A stretch of 64,000 bases of DNA from Castanea sativa (Eukaryota; Streptophyta; Magnoliopsida; Fagales; Fagaceae). The stretch covers positions 12,373,001 through 12,437,000 of the forward strand of contig NC_134013.1 of assembly GCF_040712315.1 (NCBI RefSeq), given 5' to 3'. The position numbers and the translations under genes were made by a program. The notes beneath the pieces are model-generated. The model saw nothing but the letters and a program-made list of their open reading frames with translations. It made no database searches and had not been told where the DNA came from. This document shows, in pieces, positions 46,700 through 56,870 of this stretch (its first letter is position 1; each line of letters begins with the position of its first letter).

Positions 46700-47660
46700 T
46701 TTTTTTAAATCTGTACACGTTCAGATGCAGCAACAAATCTGTACACGTTCACATTTTTATTACAATTACAGCAGAACAAATTTACTGAACTTATGGCAAA
46801 GTACATCGGTCAAAAATTGATATAGTGGACAAATGTTCTGAATCTTCTGATTATGCAAAAAACACTTAATCTTCCACCCTGATTCTCATTTTAAGGTGTA
46901 TTGAAAACAATAAACTAGTACAGAAATCAAAGACAACAATTAAGATTTCAATATCCTACCATAAACCCAAAAAAGCAAGAAATTAAAATGCTTAATAAAT
47001 TATAAGCAAATAAAATGTTTGTTTGCAAGGTTAAAAACCCAATGACATTAGTAAATAACAGTAAAAACAGTCTAATTTAATTGAGGAAATTAAGCAACAG
47101 CTTACCTATATTAAACACAATGAAATATTTTTATTCATTGAAGATAACTCTTTAAGTAAATAAAAAACCCAATTATATAAACCCATCACTACATTTTTCT
47201 CATCAACCAAACAGAGATTATCTTGACCTAAACAATTTCAAATTACCAACAATAGGCAGAGACAAGAAAAGACAAGTCTGGGCTTCAAATGCAGGCATCT
47301 TTGTGATGCACAGCAACTTCCCAACCTCCCCTAAATCCTAATCCCTTCAATTTGTAAGCTACTCTCAATTGCTACTGCCACCATGCAAATGCAAGACTAC
47401 CTACATATGTATGGATGTTCAATTTGATCGTTGCTGGCCTTGTGCATCACTATAGTTTCTTCATTTTTGTGTCTCTCTAGTTCAAAATTGAGACTAATTA
47501 TTATAATGTCATGTCATTGATTTAAAACTTTAATTGGCTTAATAATGTACCATATATAATGTGTGTGTGTGTGTGAGTGTTATACATGCTAAACTAGTTC
47601 ACCCCTAACAAATAAAAACAGAAATTAGAATATCCAAGAAATAGACATGTGGAGGGTCAA
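46700..47660. other. CACTA interior, no recognised gene
   Basis: Mostly AT-rich. It contains a short duplication CTGTACACGTTCA (about 46711 and 46739) and a (TG)n run near 47563. It could be 3' untranslated DNA of the minus-strand gene-like exons that follow. Confidence 0.4.
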
Positions 47661-47879
47661 TGAAATACCATTTGCATTTGGTGAAGTCAAAGAGGCCAGG
47701 GGCCATGTCTCCGGAATTGTGGATTGAGTAACTGGACGACCTGCGCCCACAAAAACATTTCGTTAAAACTTTTTAAACATGAGTGCAACATCATTTACCA
47801 TTGCTTATGATAATGCAGATTCTTGTAAGTGCAAATCTCATACCTCTAAAGGAGCTTGTAAACCTGCATCCATGAAACA

Positions 47880-49605
47880 GCAAAGAATTGTTTAAGAACA
47901 AACTATTATGGGATCAAGCAACTGAGCAAAGCAATTATTCAGCTTATTGAATCATCCAATTCAGGGAGAATAGTAAATGTCTCTTCCATCATGGGACAAT
48001 TAAAGGTAAAAATAGGAAAACTCATCTTATTAAACCATTTATAAGCAGCTGCATTTGGTCAAGATCATTTTTGGTAAATACAGAGCTCACGTTTATTAAA
48101 CTCATCTTATCTATGTGTGGCATGAATGTTGTGTGGCTGTGACAATTGGACGTAAAAGTCAGATTAAACTCAAAATTTCTCTTGTATTACCTACGGCATT
48201 CAGTGGACTATTGTGTGCATCATCATATTTCTCCGATGCCCATAACCAATACTTGTAGTATCTTCGCTTGGTCCTCAGAGCTAAATATGAAAATCAGATA
48301 CTTGCAACCAAACCCAAGCCATCGGGTCTAAGCATATATCACTTTGAATATATGTATGACTTCAAAAAAAAAAAAAAGCAATCTTAAGTAATGAAGATAC
48401 TATTTTTAGGCAATTTAATTTTTCTGTTGGCATCTATAATAACAGCATTATATATCTACCATATAAGCTTACATCTCATATCTGTGTACCAAAAGAAATA
48501 TCAGAGCACCCAAACCTTATTTCAAACCATATCTTCCTTATTTCAGGACAGAACTTTACCTAAGAATTTGGTATCACAAGCAATTCATAAATACTATTGT
48601 TATCCCAAAAAAAATCTTATTGTTAAAAATGGGCATCTGTTGTTTAAACAAGGAAATTTTTTTTTTTGCTATTTCTGAATAAACAGTTGATAGTGCTATC
48701 ATTGTTAAAAATAAATATTTCAAGTAAATCATGGGAGTTAAAATGACTTATAAAATTTTCCATTAATTTTATGGTCAACCTGGAAAGTGCTTGACAGCTT
48801 CACAGGTGTAGTTAATCACGAGTCATTTGGCCAAGGTTAAGTAAGCTATCAAGTTCTCAGAAAAACACTACTAGATGATGAGTTTAGTTGAGTTGGCTGC
48901 GTACCATATATGTATGACTTCTTTAAGCTTCCTAGACTTCAAAAGTGTGGCGTAAATCCAACTTCAATTCTTTATACTTTTTTGCCGTGATGGGTATAGT
49001 AAATTTCCTCCTATCAACAAACCTCCGACAAAAGTTTATTATCTTTTCACTAGTTACGTTCTTGCCTCATCCCTTCCTCTATACCGTGTGTGGAAGTTTA
49101 ATTTGGAAGGAGAGAAAAATAAAGACCAAGGGGAAATGAGAGAAGAGAAGAAGGGAATTGTTATTATTTATCCTTGTTCATATGTTTTAGAATTAAGTAG
49201 GAGGAAGAAAAATAAAGGGTTATATAAATTAACAATTATGACCTTTACTAATTTTAAAAAACAGTTATAAATTGATATAATGAGAATAAAATTTATAATT
49301 TAAATATTTTTCATATAAGTGGAGTCTATTCTCTCTGCTCTCCTCCAAATTCCTCCAACTTGGAGGAATAAAAAAAAAAAAAAAAGGGTTAGGAGGGGCC
49401 CCTTTAAATCAATCCCCTTTGATAAACATCTAAACAAGGTTCATTAAACCTTATCATTCCCCTTCCTTCTAGTCCCCCTCTCCTCTCTCCTCCATTCAAA
49501 CAAGTTGTTATGCTTAGAAAATAGCATAAGACAATAGTGGTGCAGGTCAGGATGAGCCACAGGGTGGAGCAATTACTCCATCCCTAATTTCATAGGGGTG
49601 TGTGT
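47880..49605. other. CACTA interior (intron-like), no recognised gene
   Basis: AT-rich sequence between the exon-like pieces. The frames at 48391-48678 and 48945-49270 lack any motif and are read as chance. A poly-purine/C-rich stretch (49330-49500) resembles an old MITE but has no clean ends. Confidence 0.4.
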
Positions 49606-49606
49606 G

Positions 49607-49715
49607 TTTTAAAAAAAAAGAAAAAACTATAAGGTTTTGTCGTTAGTGAAGTTTGAACCTCAAATAATTTACTTGATAATAAAAGACTTTATCAATTGAG
49701 CTAATAATTATATTC
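49607..49715 (-). mobile_element. tRNA-derived SINE-like piece in the CACTA interior
   Basis: On the minus strand TTAGCTCAATTGATAAAGTC looks like a tRNA box A and GAGGTTCAAACTTCACTAAC like box B, followed by ACGACAAAACCTTATAGTTTT and a T-rich end. It differs from the family at 24081 and 55410. No target-site duplication was found. Confidence 0.5.
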
Positions 49716-49719
49716 TCTA

Positions 49720-50750
49720 ATTAATTTGGTGGTTTTAACATTGATAAGATAAAGATGATAAATAAAATAATAAATGAGCAGCTTTAAGACTTAAGAGTGC
49801 TAAAAAATCATAGGGTTAGGTAGATGAAATAATATACTCCATTATTTATAATAAAATTATATATGTGTTATTTAAAAAAATAACACGCACACACACTTGA
49901 GATGGTGTAGATAAATCTCATGCCCGCCTTGTATCCTCTTTAAGGGAGGGAAAAATCCGTACGTGGTACTCTTAATTCCTATAACACACCATCTAATAAT
50001 AAGTCACACGGATCTATTTCTTAGCAAGAAAGAAAGAAACAACCAATAAAAAAAATAATTAAAAAAGAAAACAAGAGAGAAAGAAACCACTTGGGACATG
50101 CATACTTTTTAAATACAACTATACGAAGGAAGATTCATGCACTTACTACTAGGGACACTGAACATTCAAGGATTTTTTTTTGGGTGATAGAGCATTCAAG
50201 TTACTTCCCATGGTCAATTACTGGATAATTATCACGAAATGATTAATTTCATTTGATTGAAGTACTTTATACACAATAAGAAAAACGTCAAAATAATGAG
50301 CATAATGTCAATGGCTTGAATCATAATTCCATGGCATATTAAGATGTATCAAACCAAGATGTACAAGATATGTAGAGCATTTCAAAGGGCGAGTAAGACT
50401 AAGAATAGTAAAAAGAAATAAGGGCTTAAATTTACTTGCATGTCCTTTTTTTGGTGGAATTTTGGGGGGTCAAATCATGAACCAAAAAAAAAAAAAAACC
50501 GTTTCTTCAGTGAATGAGAAGTATTCTATAATTCAAATTAAATTAACATATGAAAAATAAGATAGCATTTGTTTAATGTTAAATAAAAATACATAATGAA
50601 AAGAGATAGAATAGTTGTTTCTTAATGCATCCCAACTCAACTATATATCTAACAGAAGGAAACTTTACATTCTTTCAAATCAAAGAGGGATAATTTATGA
50701 TTGATTTTTCACTAAATTTCATAACAATTTCTCTTCAATCACAGAATCTC
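49720..50750. other. CACTA interior, AT-rich
   Basis: No gene or repeat beyond A runs was recognised. It is read as intron-like sequence between the minus-strand exon-like pieces. Confidence 0.4.
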
Positions 50751-51299
50751 TCATACCAGAATTTTGGGAGTCTCTGGGCTTGCTCCATAGGTTACTCCAG
50801 TATGATTCACTTTTATCAGAATTTTTCTGCTTCCTCATTCTCTTTTTAGCTTTTGCCTGCAATAAATTTTGGATTAATATTTGTTATACTTATTAACTAA
50901 CAAAAATTTTAAAGTGCCCATTTATCTACCTACAAAGTCTATATGAAAATATAGAAGAGAGAGTATTAATTAGATGTTCAAACCACCCAAATTTCAAAAA
51001 TTTACTTCCAAGAAAAAAGAGCAGTGAAGATGCCAATCCATAGAGAGAATTTTCCAAACAGAGAATATCAGTGGAAACCATTGCTTCTTCTTCTTTTTTT
51101 CTTTTTCTTTTTTAAAGTTATGGATCTTTATCTCAAAACACTGTAGGCCAAGTCTTAGTACCTAATGCTTAGGGGACAGTCCCCGTAATCTTGGCCTACA
51201 TTTATCCTTCCCCTTTTAGTGTTCATAGTAAGTCCAACATATTTAAAAGTAACTTTTAATTGTTAAGTATCAAAAGCCTTTGGCTATATCTTTTTTCTA

Positions 51300-51990
51300 A
51301 TAAGTAAAAATAATTTTATTCAAAATAGGAAATGGTTCACATAAACAGAATGTACATCAAACCACCCCTAAAGAATAACAATGTCATATTCAAAAACTCT
51401 AGAAATCAAGAAAAGATAATGGGGGAATGCTGCCAAAGCAGACATTCAATAAGGACCTCAACAAAGATTGTTTGATAACATGATTATTACTCTCAAATTC
51501 ATCAAACGTTCTCCTACTCCTCTCTTAGCAAATTGTCCAAGACACACAATGGATGGCTTTCCAAATTTTCAAATTTCTATGGCAGTGAAATTTTCCTTGC
51601 AGACACTCCCAACATATCAAGCATATTCTTAGGCATCACCCAAGATATCTCAAACAATACAAACACAAAGGGCCATACATCCGTAGCCACTGGACAATGG
51701 AATCACAGGTGCTCAACAGATTATCCACTACTCTTACACACGCAACACCAATCAATAATCATGATATTTGTTTTTGAAAATTATCCAACATTGATATTTT
51801 CCACAATGCAGTTGTCCTCAAAAGAAATAGGGAAGAAAAAAAATTTGGATATAATTTGGGGTGGTATAACTAAACTATTGGAGATATCTGTTCTTTTTTT
51901 AACCTTGAATTCATGTAGAAAATCCCAAGGCCATAGTAGTTTTCTAATAAAGTACTTTAGGTGCTTAGAGTGATTTGTAGGCCATTCAAA
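51300..51990 (-). pseudogene. LINE 3' remnant (zf-RVT region) inside the CACTA element
   Basis: The minus strand reads EDNCIVENINVGQFSKTN, IIDWCCVCKSSG, a stop, then SVEHL and, downstream, WVMPKNMLDMLG and LESHPLCVLDNL. This is the zinc-binding zf-RVT segment and following linker of plant L1-type LINEs, where the usual C-x2-C ... SVDHL(L)LHC pattern is recognisable. There are many stops. The T-rich end near 51295-51310 on the plus strand may be the old tail. Confidence 0.6.
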
Positions 51991-52034
51991 ATAGTACATT
52001 GGGTTGGAAGTTTTCTAACTCATTGTTTCAAGGA

Positions 52035-52036
52035 AG

Positions 52037-52078
<42 letters not shown>
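52035..52078. repeat. Poly-A run
   Basis: About 40 adenines in a row, next to the LINE remnant. It could be a retroposon tail on the plus strand or simple slippage. Confidence 0.8.
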
Positions 52079-52080
<2 letters not shown>

Positions 52081-52649
52081 AAGGAGGCTTTATTCAGTTA
52101 TGTTTAGCAAAACAACAGTAGAAACTATTAGGTTGCTTTACATCAATTTAACGAATTATATCTTCTCCACATTAGCTTCTCTTCTAATAGATACATGATA
52201 AAGTAATCATAGTTGATCCAGTGGAAGCAGTCTCTTTTAGAAACAGCTATGATGAAACCATTCAAAAACTGTAAATGCATCTGCATAGGACCTTCAATGA
52301 TTTAACTGAACTTTTGCATTGTGAGTGCCATATGCAACACAATCATTTTAAAAAGCAAGTTTCTGGCATTTTAACAAATGATAAAAATGCATTCAAATGG
52401 ACATAGGGAAATCTATCCCATGTAGCCCAACAAAACATGATTCATGAAAGTTAAATTAGATAACAACTGCACAGAACATACTATAAGAAAAACTAAGCAC
52501 ATACACATACAAAGATAATGCTTCATAAAACATTAGTTTAAAATAGATGAAGATTTCCTTTCAAGAAGAAAGAAAGAGGAAAAAAAATTTAAGAGTTCGT
52601 ACCAAAACTTTTGCTTGCCTCTTTTCCCACCGAGTATTTGCCTGCCACA

Positions 52650-53855
52650 TTAGCAAGTGTAAATAAAATAAAATGAACAAAGACAGTAAAACGAGGGCAG
52701 CAGTGAAACTTTGTCAACTCAATGATCTTTTAAGAAGCGAGAAGATCAAAAGAAGAGTTAAGTTTGGGGAAAAAAGTACAAAAATATAAGATAAAAACTA
52801 ATTCTTATCTCACCATAGATTCATCACCTCTTGAATATAACATTACGTCTCAAAATACCCTTTCTCTTGCATAACTCTTGTATACTCCCCATGTACTAAG
52901 GCTATATCCTTTCCTTCTTTTAATGTTCTTACTTGAAAAACATATGCACACACAAAATATAAAACAAATTGTTCCAAGATAAACAAGTGATGAATTAGTT
53001 CCTCGAATTCAGCGGCTAGATCAAACCAATCATGGTATAACCCACTACGAGTTTTAAATATCCTAGGCCATATTATGGGGTATGATCCAGTTTAAATTCT
53101 CTCCTAATGAGAAGGTTATGTTGGTCCTTTTATGGTTATTGAAGGTAGAGAATCCCTAGTGTGAGAATAAACGAGTTCCAGGAGTAATCAAGGCTAGGGT
53201 TTTGAGAGTGGAAGGCAGCTCTTGTAACTTGCTATGTATTGGTTTGTTAGTGAAATTTGAGCATGTCGGCAACAAATGCTATTCACAATATCGGTTTAAA
53301 ACGAAGCAAATTTAATCATTAGTAAAGCCGAAGTCAATGAGGTACCTGCTATGAAAAAATTAAAACCTCGAGCTCGAGGGTGTATTTTTTGATCTGCTTG
53401 GCGAACTACATAAATCGAGAGGGTGTTTCAAGTTTCCTGTGGTATCCAAATATATATCTCTTCAATGAAATCTAAGTACGGGTGACAAAAAGGATGAAGA
53501 AAGCTAAGCTAAGCTTTAATTCCAAATAAATTGGGAAAGAATTAGAAGAAAATATTTCTTGTTTTGAAAAACTCTTAAGCATGAACTGCACTTAATAGTG
53601 TTTGTACGATTATTCCCAAAAACTAATGTGCGCATATATTGAATCAATTACGGTTTAAGCTCCACGAGTCACTATATTATGGCAACTATACACATATGTG
53701 AGTGTACGTATAATAAATAGTAAATAGATAAAAACGTTGTTATGTATTTAACCAAAGTTAGGGAAAGCAGAAGAAAAAATTCAAAACTCGAAGGAACATG
53801 ACAACTTCCAAGTAGTATTAAGTATAGTTTGTGAGGGGATTCCATTGAAATCAAC
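52650..53855. other. CACTA interior, no recognised gene
   Basis: AT-rich sequence upstream (on the minus strand) of the exon-like piece at 52603-52641. A start exon was looked for and not found. Confidence 0.4.
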
Positions 53856-53861
53856 CCCTAC

Positions 53862-54080
53862 AATGAAAACCCTAAACCAAAATCGAAACACTAAACCCAA
53901 AATCGAAACCCTAAACCTAAAATCAAAACCCTAAACCTAAAATCGAAACCCTACAATCACAAAATCGAAACCCTACAATCACAAAATAGAAATCCTAAAC
54001 CTAAAATCAAAACCCAAAACCAAAAATCGGAACCCTAAAACAAAAATGGAAACCCTAAAACAAAAATCAAAACAATCAAT
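53862..54080. repeat. Degenerate telomere-like tandem repeat
   Basis: About ten copies of a roughly 20-bp unit AAACCCTAAACCTAAAATCG. The AAACCCTAAACC part matches the plant telomere motif (AAACCCT) but is broken by AAAATCG. It lies inside the CACTA element, so it is not a chromosome end. Confidence 0.85.
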
Positions 54081-54154
54081 TTTAAAAACTTGCGGTAGTC
54101 GGCCACTCGATGTGTCTTGAGTGAGATTGAGAGTTGGAGAGAGAGAGGGAGAGA

Positions 54155-54279
54155 CCCAAGGCAGTGAGGCTGGAGGCGGTGCCGCGGCGCTTGGTCTAGA
54201 GGTCAGTGACGATGCGGGCGGGGTGGACTTGAGTTTGGGTCTCGCCGATTTTGCCGCCGGTGAAGGAGAGGACTGGGAT
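54155..54279 (-). pseudogene. Fragment resembling bacterial-type (plastid) ribosomal protein L4
   Basis: The minus strand reads IPVLSFTGGKIGET, QTQVHPARIVTDL, a stop, and TKRRGTASSLTALG. The order PVL-F-G-K-GET, IVTDL and KRRGTAS-LT is that of the N-terminal part of L4 of bacteria and plastids, where the two parts are normally joined by a longer linker, so a deletion is likely. The patch is GC-rich against AT-rich neighbours. It is taken as a captured host gene fragment inside the CACTA element. The match is from memory of the family and not from a search. Confidence 0.55.
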
Positions 54280-54404
54280 TGGTTTGGTTTGGGTTTTGAG
54301 GGATTTGGGTTCGAAGGGCTTTGAGGGATTTGGGTTCGAAGAGCTCAGAGGTGAAGGGATTTTTTTTGGTAAAGAGATTTGTTCTTTCTTATTTATACTT
54401 AGGT

Positions 54405-54775
54405 TTTTAGCCCCGTTTATTAAAACGCAGCTTCAGGGATTCTTGAAGCCGCGTTTAAAAAACGCAGCTTCAGGCGTAACTGTGGCCGCGTTTTTTAATA
54501 AACGCGGCTTTAGGACATGTATTAAAAAAAAAAAATTTCAGATGGGTCTGAAGCCGCGTTTTTAAAACGCGGCTTCAGCCCATTCCAGAAAAACGCGGCC
54601 ATTGGTCCAAAAAACGCGGCTACAGAGTTGGGCTTGGGCTGCGTTCGTCACACGCGGCCTGAACTACAAGCTGTGGGTGCGTTTTTTAGAAACGCGGCCC
54701 AAGTAGGGTCTTAGGCCGCGTTTTTGCAAACGCGGCTGAAAAAAACGCGGCCTAAGACCCGCGTTTTTTGTAGTG
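54405..54775. repeat. CACTA right terminus and subterminal repeats
   Basis: Repeats of AAAACGCGGCTTCAG and its complement, with variants CGCGGCC(T/A), end in TTTTTTGTAGTG. The core ACGCGGC word is shared with the left zone, but the flanking bases differ (CTTCAG here, TATAG there). Confidence 0.9.
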
Positions 54776-54778
54776 GTT

Positions 54779-55393
54779 GTTTGGCTATACTTAAAAATCA
54801 TTATAGAAAAGAAAAAAAAAAAAAAGAAAAAAAAAGAAGGAGCCATAAGAAGTGCACATGGCCAAGAAAGATAGTGTCGGGGAAGAAATCCGAAAATGGT
54901 CCGAAAATGGGGATAGACACTTAAATTTGTACGTAGAGCTATGCTGGTTTGGTAGGATTTCAATTTTCAAGCCCCTTGTTTTTCTTTTATGTCTTTCGAT
55001 CAAATTTTTTTCACTGTATCCGTTGAGATATTTCTATCCTGGCATGTCAAATCAATCCACATAAGTTGGATTGAGTCAATTTGGCTCAACGGAATGTGTT
55101 TACATATTTTATGCTTTGTAAAAAATTAAGCTTTCATTACAATTCATATAATTTGTCTAAATTATATTTCAAATTTTTATATTTATCGAAAAATAAATTA
55201 AAATACCAAAATTAACAAAAAAAAAATAATCAGTATAATAAAATAAACTTATATATATGATAGGTTTGATTGAGTCTAATAGGTTGAAAAACTACTGATT
55301 TGAACCCTATTTTATCCAGGCTGAAAATAAAATTCTAATTTATAAAAATTTATATATATGGAGTGACTATCATGCAAAGAATGCTCAGTGTTA
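54779..55393. other. AT-rich intergenic segment
   Basis: A-rich at 54810-54840, otherwise without a recognised feature. Overlapping frames on both strands here have no family signature. Confidence 0.4.
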
Positions 55394-55409
55394 ATGCACA
55401 CATTTACTT

Positions 55410-55573
55410 TTATTTTTTATTTTTTTTATACAAAATAGAAATTATACTCTAACTTAATTTAAATGTATATCTATGTGAAAGTCTTTGGAGACTTAAATTC
55501 CGGCACTTACCTCCCACACCCTATAAGCACTTACACTTATGAAGTAATCACCACACTAAAGATGCGCGGTAGC
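55410..55573 (-). mobile_element. tRNA-derived SINE, family copy 2
   Basis: Flanked by a 16-bp direct repeat ATGCACACATTTACTT (55394-55409 and 55574-55589). On the minus strand it starts GCTACCGCGCATCTTTAGTG, parallel to ACTACCTCACATCCTTGGTA of copy 1, and ends GTTAGAGTATAATTTCTA, TTTTGTATAAAAAAA, parallel to the end of copy 1. The A-rich tail abuts the left repeat, as expected for a minus-strand insertion. Confidence 0.9.
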
Positions 55574-55589
55574 ATGCACACATTTACTT

Positions 55590-56398
55590 ATTTAGAAGTT
55601 AAAATTTCTTTTAGTCATTATAAACATTAATTTCTTAGTTATTACAATTTACTACTCATTTGTTCTGGTACGTTAATTAAGATTCAAGATAGTGATCATT
55701 TATGTCTTATAATGGGTAAAAGATGGTTGGCTTATAACGAGAACACCATATGATCTGGTTCAATTCCACCTTCATCGGTGGCCTAAGCAAATTAGTACAT
55801 GTTGAATAAATTTTTATGACATGAAATGACGAGTTGGTTGGACATGTGAGTTAATTAAACCATTGTTTTGGAAGTATTTAATTCTCTACTGTTTGATAGC
55901 AAAAATTTGGTTAAATTTTCAATTTTATTTTCCAACCATTAGACAAAATTCAATCTTTGAGATTATCCTTATTAAATATATTAGCAATGTCATGTTGTAT
56001 ATGTTAGAGTGGATGTAGAAAGGGAAGTATAAAATAAGAACACTGAGAACATGAAGGTTATATGATTCAACCTTGTGAACTTATGTCCACGAAACCTTTA
56101 AGAGCTATATTTTTATTATGTAAAAGTGTAATATAATAATCTATGTTATAATGAACTTTAATATGAATACATATGGGCGACTAAATCCTAAACTATTAGT
56201 ATAAATAAAAGTGGATTTGAGCTTATTACATTTGGCTAATATATCTAATATATCTCAAGCAACTCTAAATAGGAATCCAGCCACCAACTTAAGAGAGTAG
56301 ATATAAAGCATTGCAGTTTGTTTTTTGCAATAAATAGCATTAATACTCTGTTGATATAAAATAAAAAATAGCATTAATAGTCGGCTTTATGTTTTTGT
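55590..56398. other. Upstream intergenic region of GDSL gene 2
   Basis: AT-rich, with no repeat or gene recognised. It is likely to hold the distal promoter of gene 2. Confidence 0.4.
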
Positions 56399-56412
56399 GC
56401 TATAAAATGAAT
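56399..56412 (+). promoter_or_regulatory. TATA box of GDSL gene 2
   Basis: GCTATAAAATGAAT at about 56399-56412 would place transcription start near 56430-56440, so that ATG 56539 is the first start codon in the message. ATG triplets at 56389-56420 would then lie upstream of the message. Confidence 0.45.
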
Positions 56413-56538
56413 GGAAGCAATGTTGAAAACCAACAAGTCATTTCATTTCGTTCATCAAAAAAAAAAGTCATTTCATTTTTCTATTCTTTCATTTTAAATT
56501 CGAAATTGAAAGAATTCCAAGAAGAGAATTCTAGAGCA

Positions 56539-56826
56539 ATGCTTCACTTAAAAATGGAACATTTTTCTTTATCAACCAAGTTCTTCTTTCTTTCTTTTGT
56601 TTTTGCTGTTTTGTGTAGCTCAGAAGCTGTTATTCAGATACCAAATAATGAGACAGTTCCAGCAGTCATTATGTTTGGAGACTCCATCGTTGATACAGGC
56701 AACAACAATGGTCTTACCTCAGTGGTGAAGTGTGATTTTCCTCCTTATGGGAGAGATTTTAATGGAGGAATGCCAACGGGAAGATTTTCAAATGGAAAGG
56801 TTCCCTCAGACTTCTTAGGTTGTTTG

Positions 56827-56870
<44 letters not shown>

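Larger units (their letters stand above)
47669..52641 (-). pseudogene. Unrecognised multi-exon gene fragment carried by the CACTA element
   Basis: Four minus-strand exons fit together in frame with consensus borders: 52641-52603 (39 nt), 50856-50757 (100 nt), 47863-47844 (20 nt) and 47740-47669 with a stop at 47687-47689. Every internal exon is preceded by ...CAG or ...TGCAG and followed by GTA(T/C)G or similar. Read together they give ANTRWEKRQAKVL, AKAKKRMRKQKNSDKSESYW, SNLWSKPRDSQNSG, LQAPLE and VVQLLNPQFRRHGPWPL then stop: a basic, probably helical stretch and a Pro/Arg-rich C-terminus. No upstream exon with a start codon was found. I do not recognise the family. It may be a captured host gene end or a remnant of a CACTA-encoded accessory gene. 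Confidence 0.5.
46188..54775. mobile_element. CACTA (En/Spm-type) element, 8588 bp, without visible transposase
   Basis: The left end is CACTACAAAAAAAAGG and the right end CGCGTTTTTTGTAGTG, the inverted CACTA terminus. The 3-bp duplication GTT flanks both ends (46185-46187 and 54776-54778). Subterminal zones of about 500 and 370 bp are filled with repeated AAAACGCGGC(T/C)ATAG or AAAACGCGGCTTCAG words in both orientations, the usual transposase-binding architecture. The interior has no TNP2 or other transposase frame. It holds exon-like pieces on the minus strand, a fragment resembling ribosomal protein L4, a LINE remnant and a SINE-like piece. It must depend on an autonomous partner. Confidence 0.92.

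Noticed and set aside
48391..49270. Three plus-strand frames (48391-48678, 48945-49139, 49088-49270)
   Set aside because: AT-rich Phe/Ile/Lys-biased frames with no motif, inside a CACTA interior; chance frames.
53862..54080. Possible CRISPR-like array or true telomere
   Set aside because: No unique spacers, units are degenerate and contiguous, and the block sits inside a transposon in plant DNA.
54121..54565. Gly/Glu-rich plus-strand frames
   Set aside because: They lie opposite the L4-like fragment and in the CACTA subterminal repeats; the minus strand gives the recognisable match.
56389..56538. Upstream in-frame extension of GDSL gene 2 to ATG 56389
   Set aside because: It would add about 50 residues before the signal peptide, which the family does not have, and would place the start before the likely TATA box.
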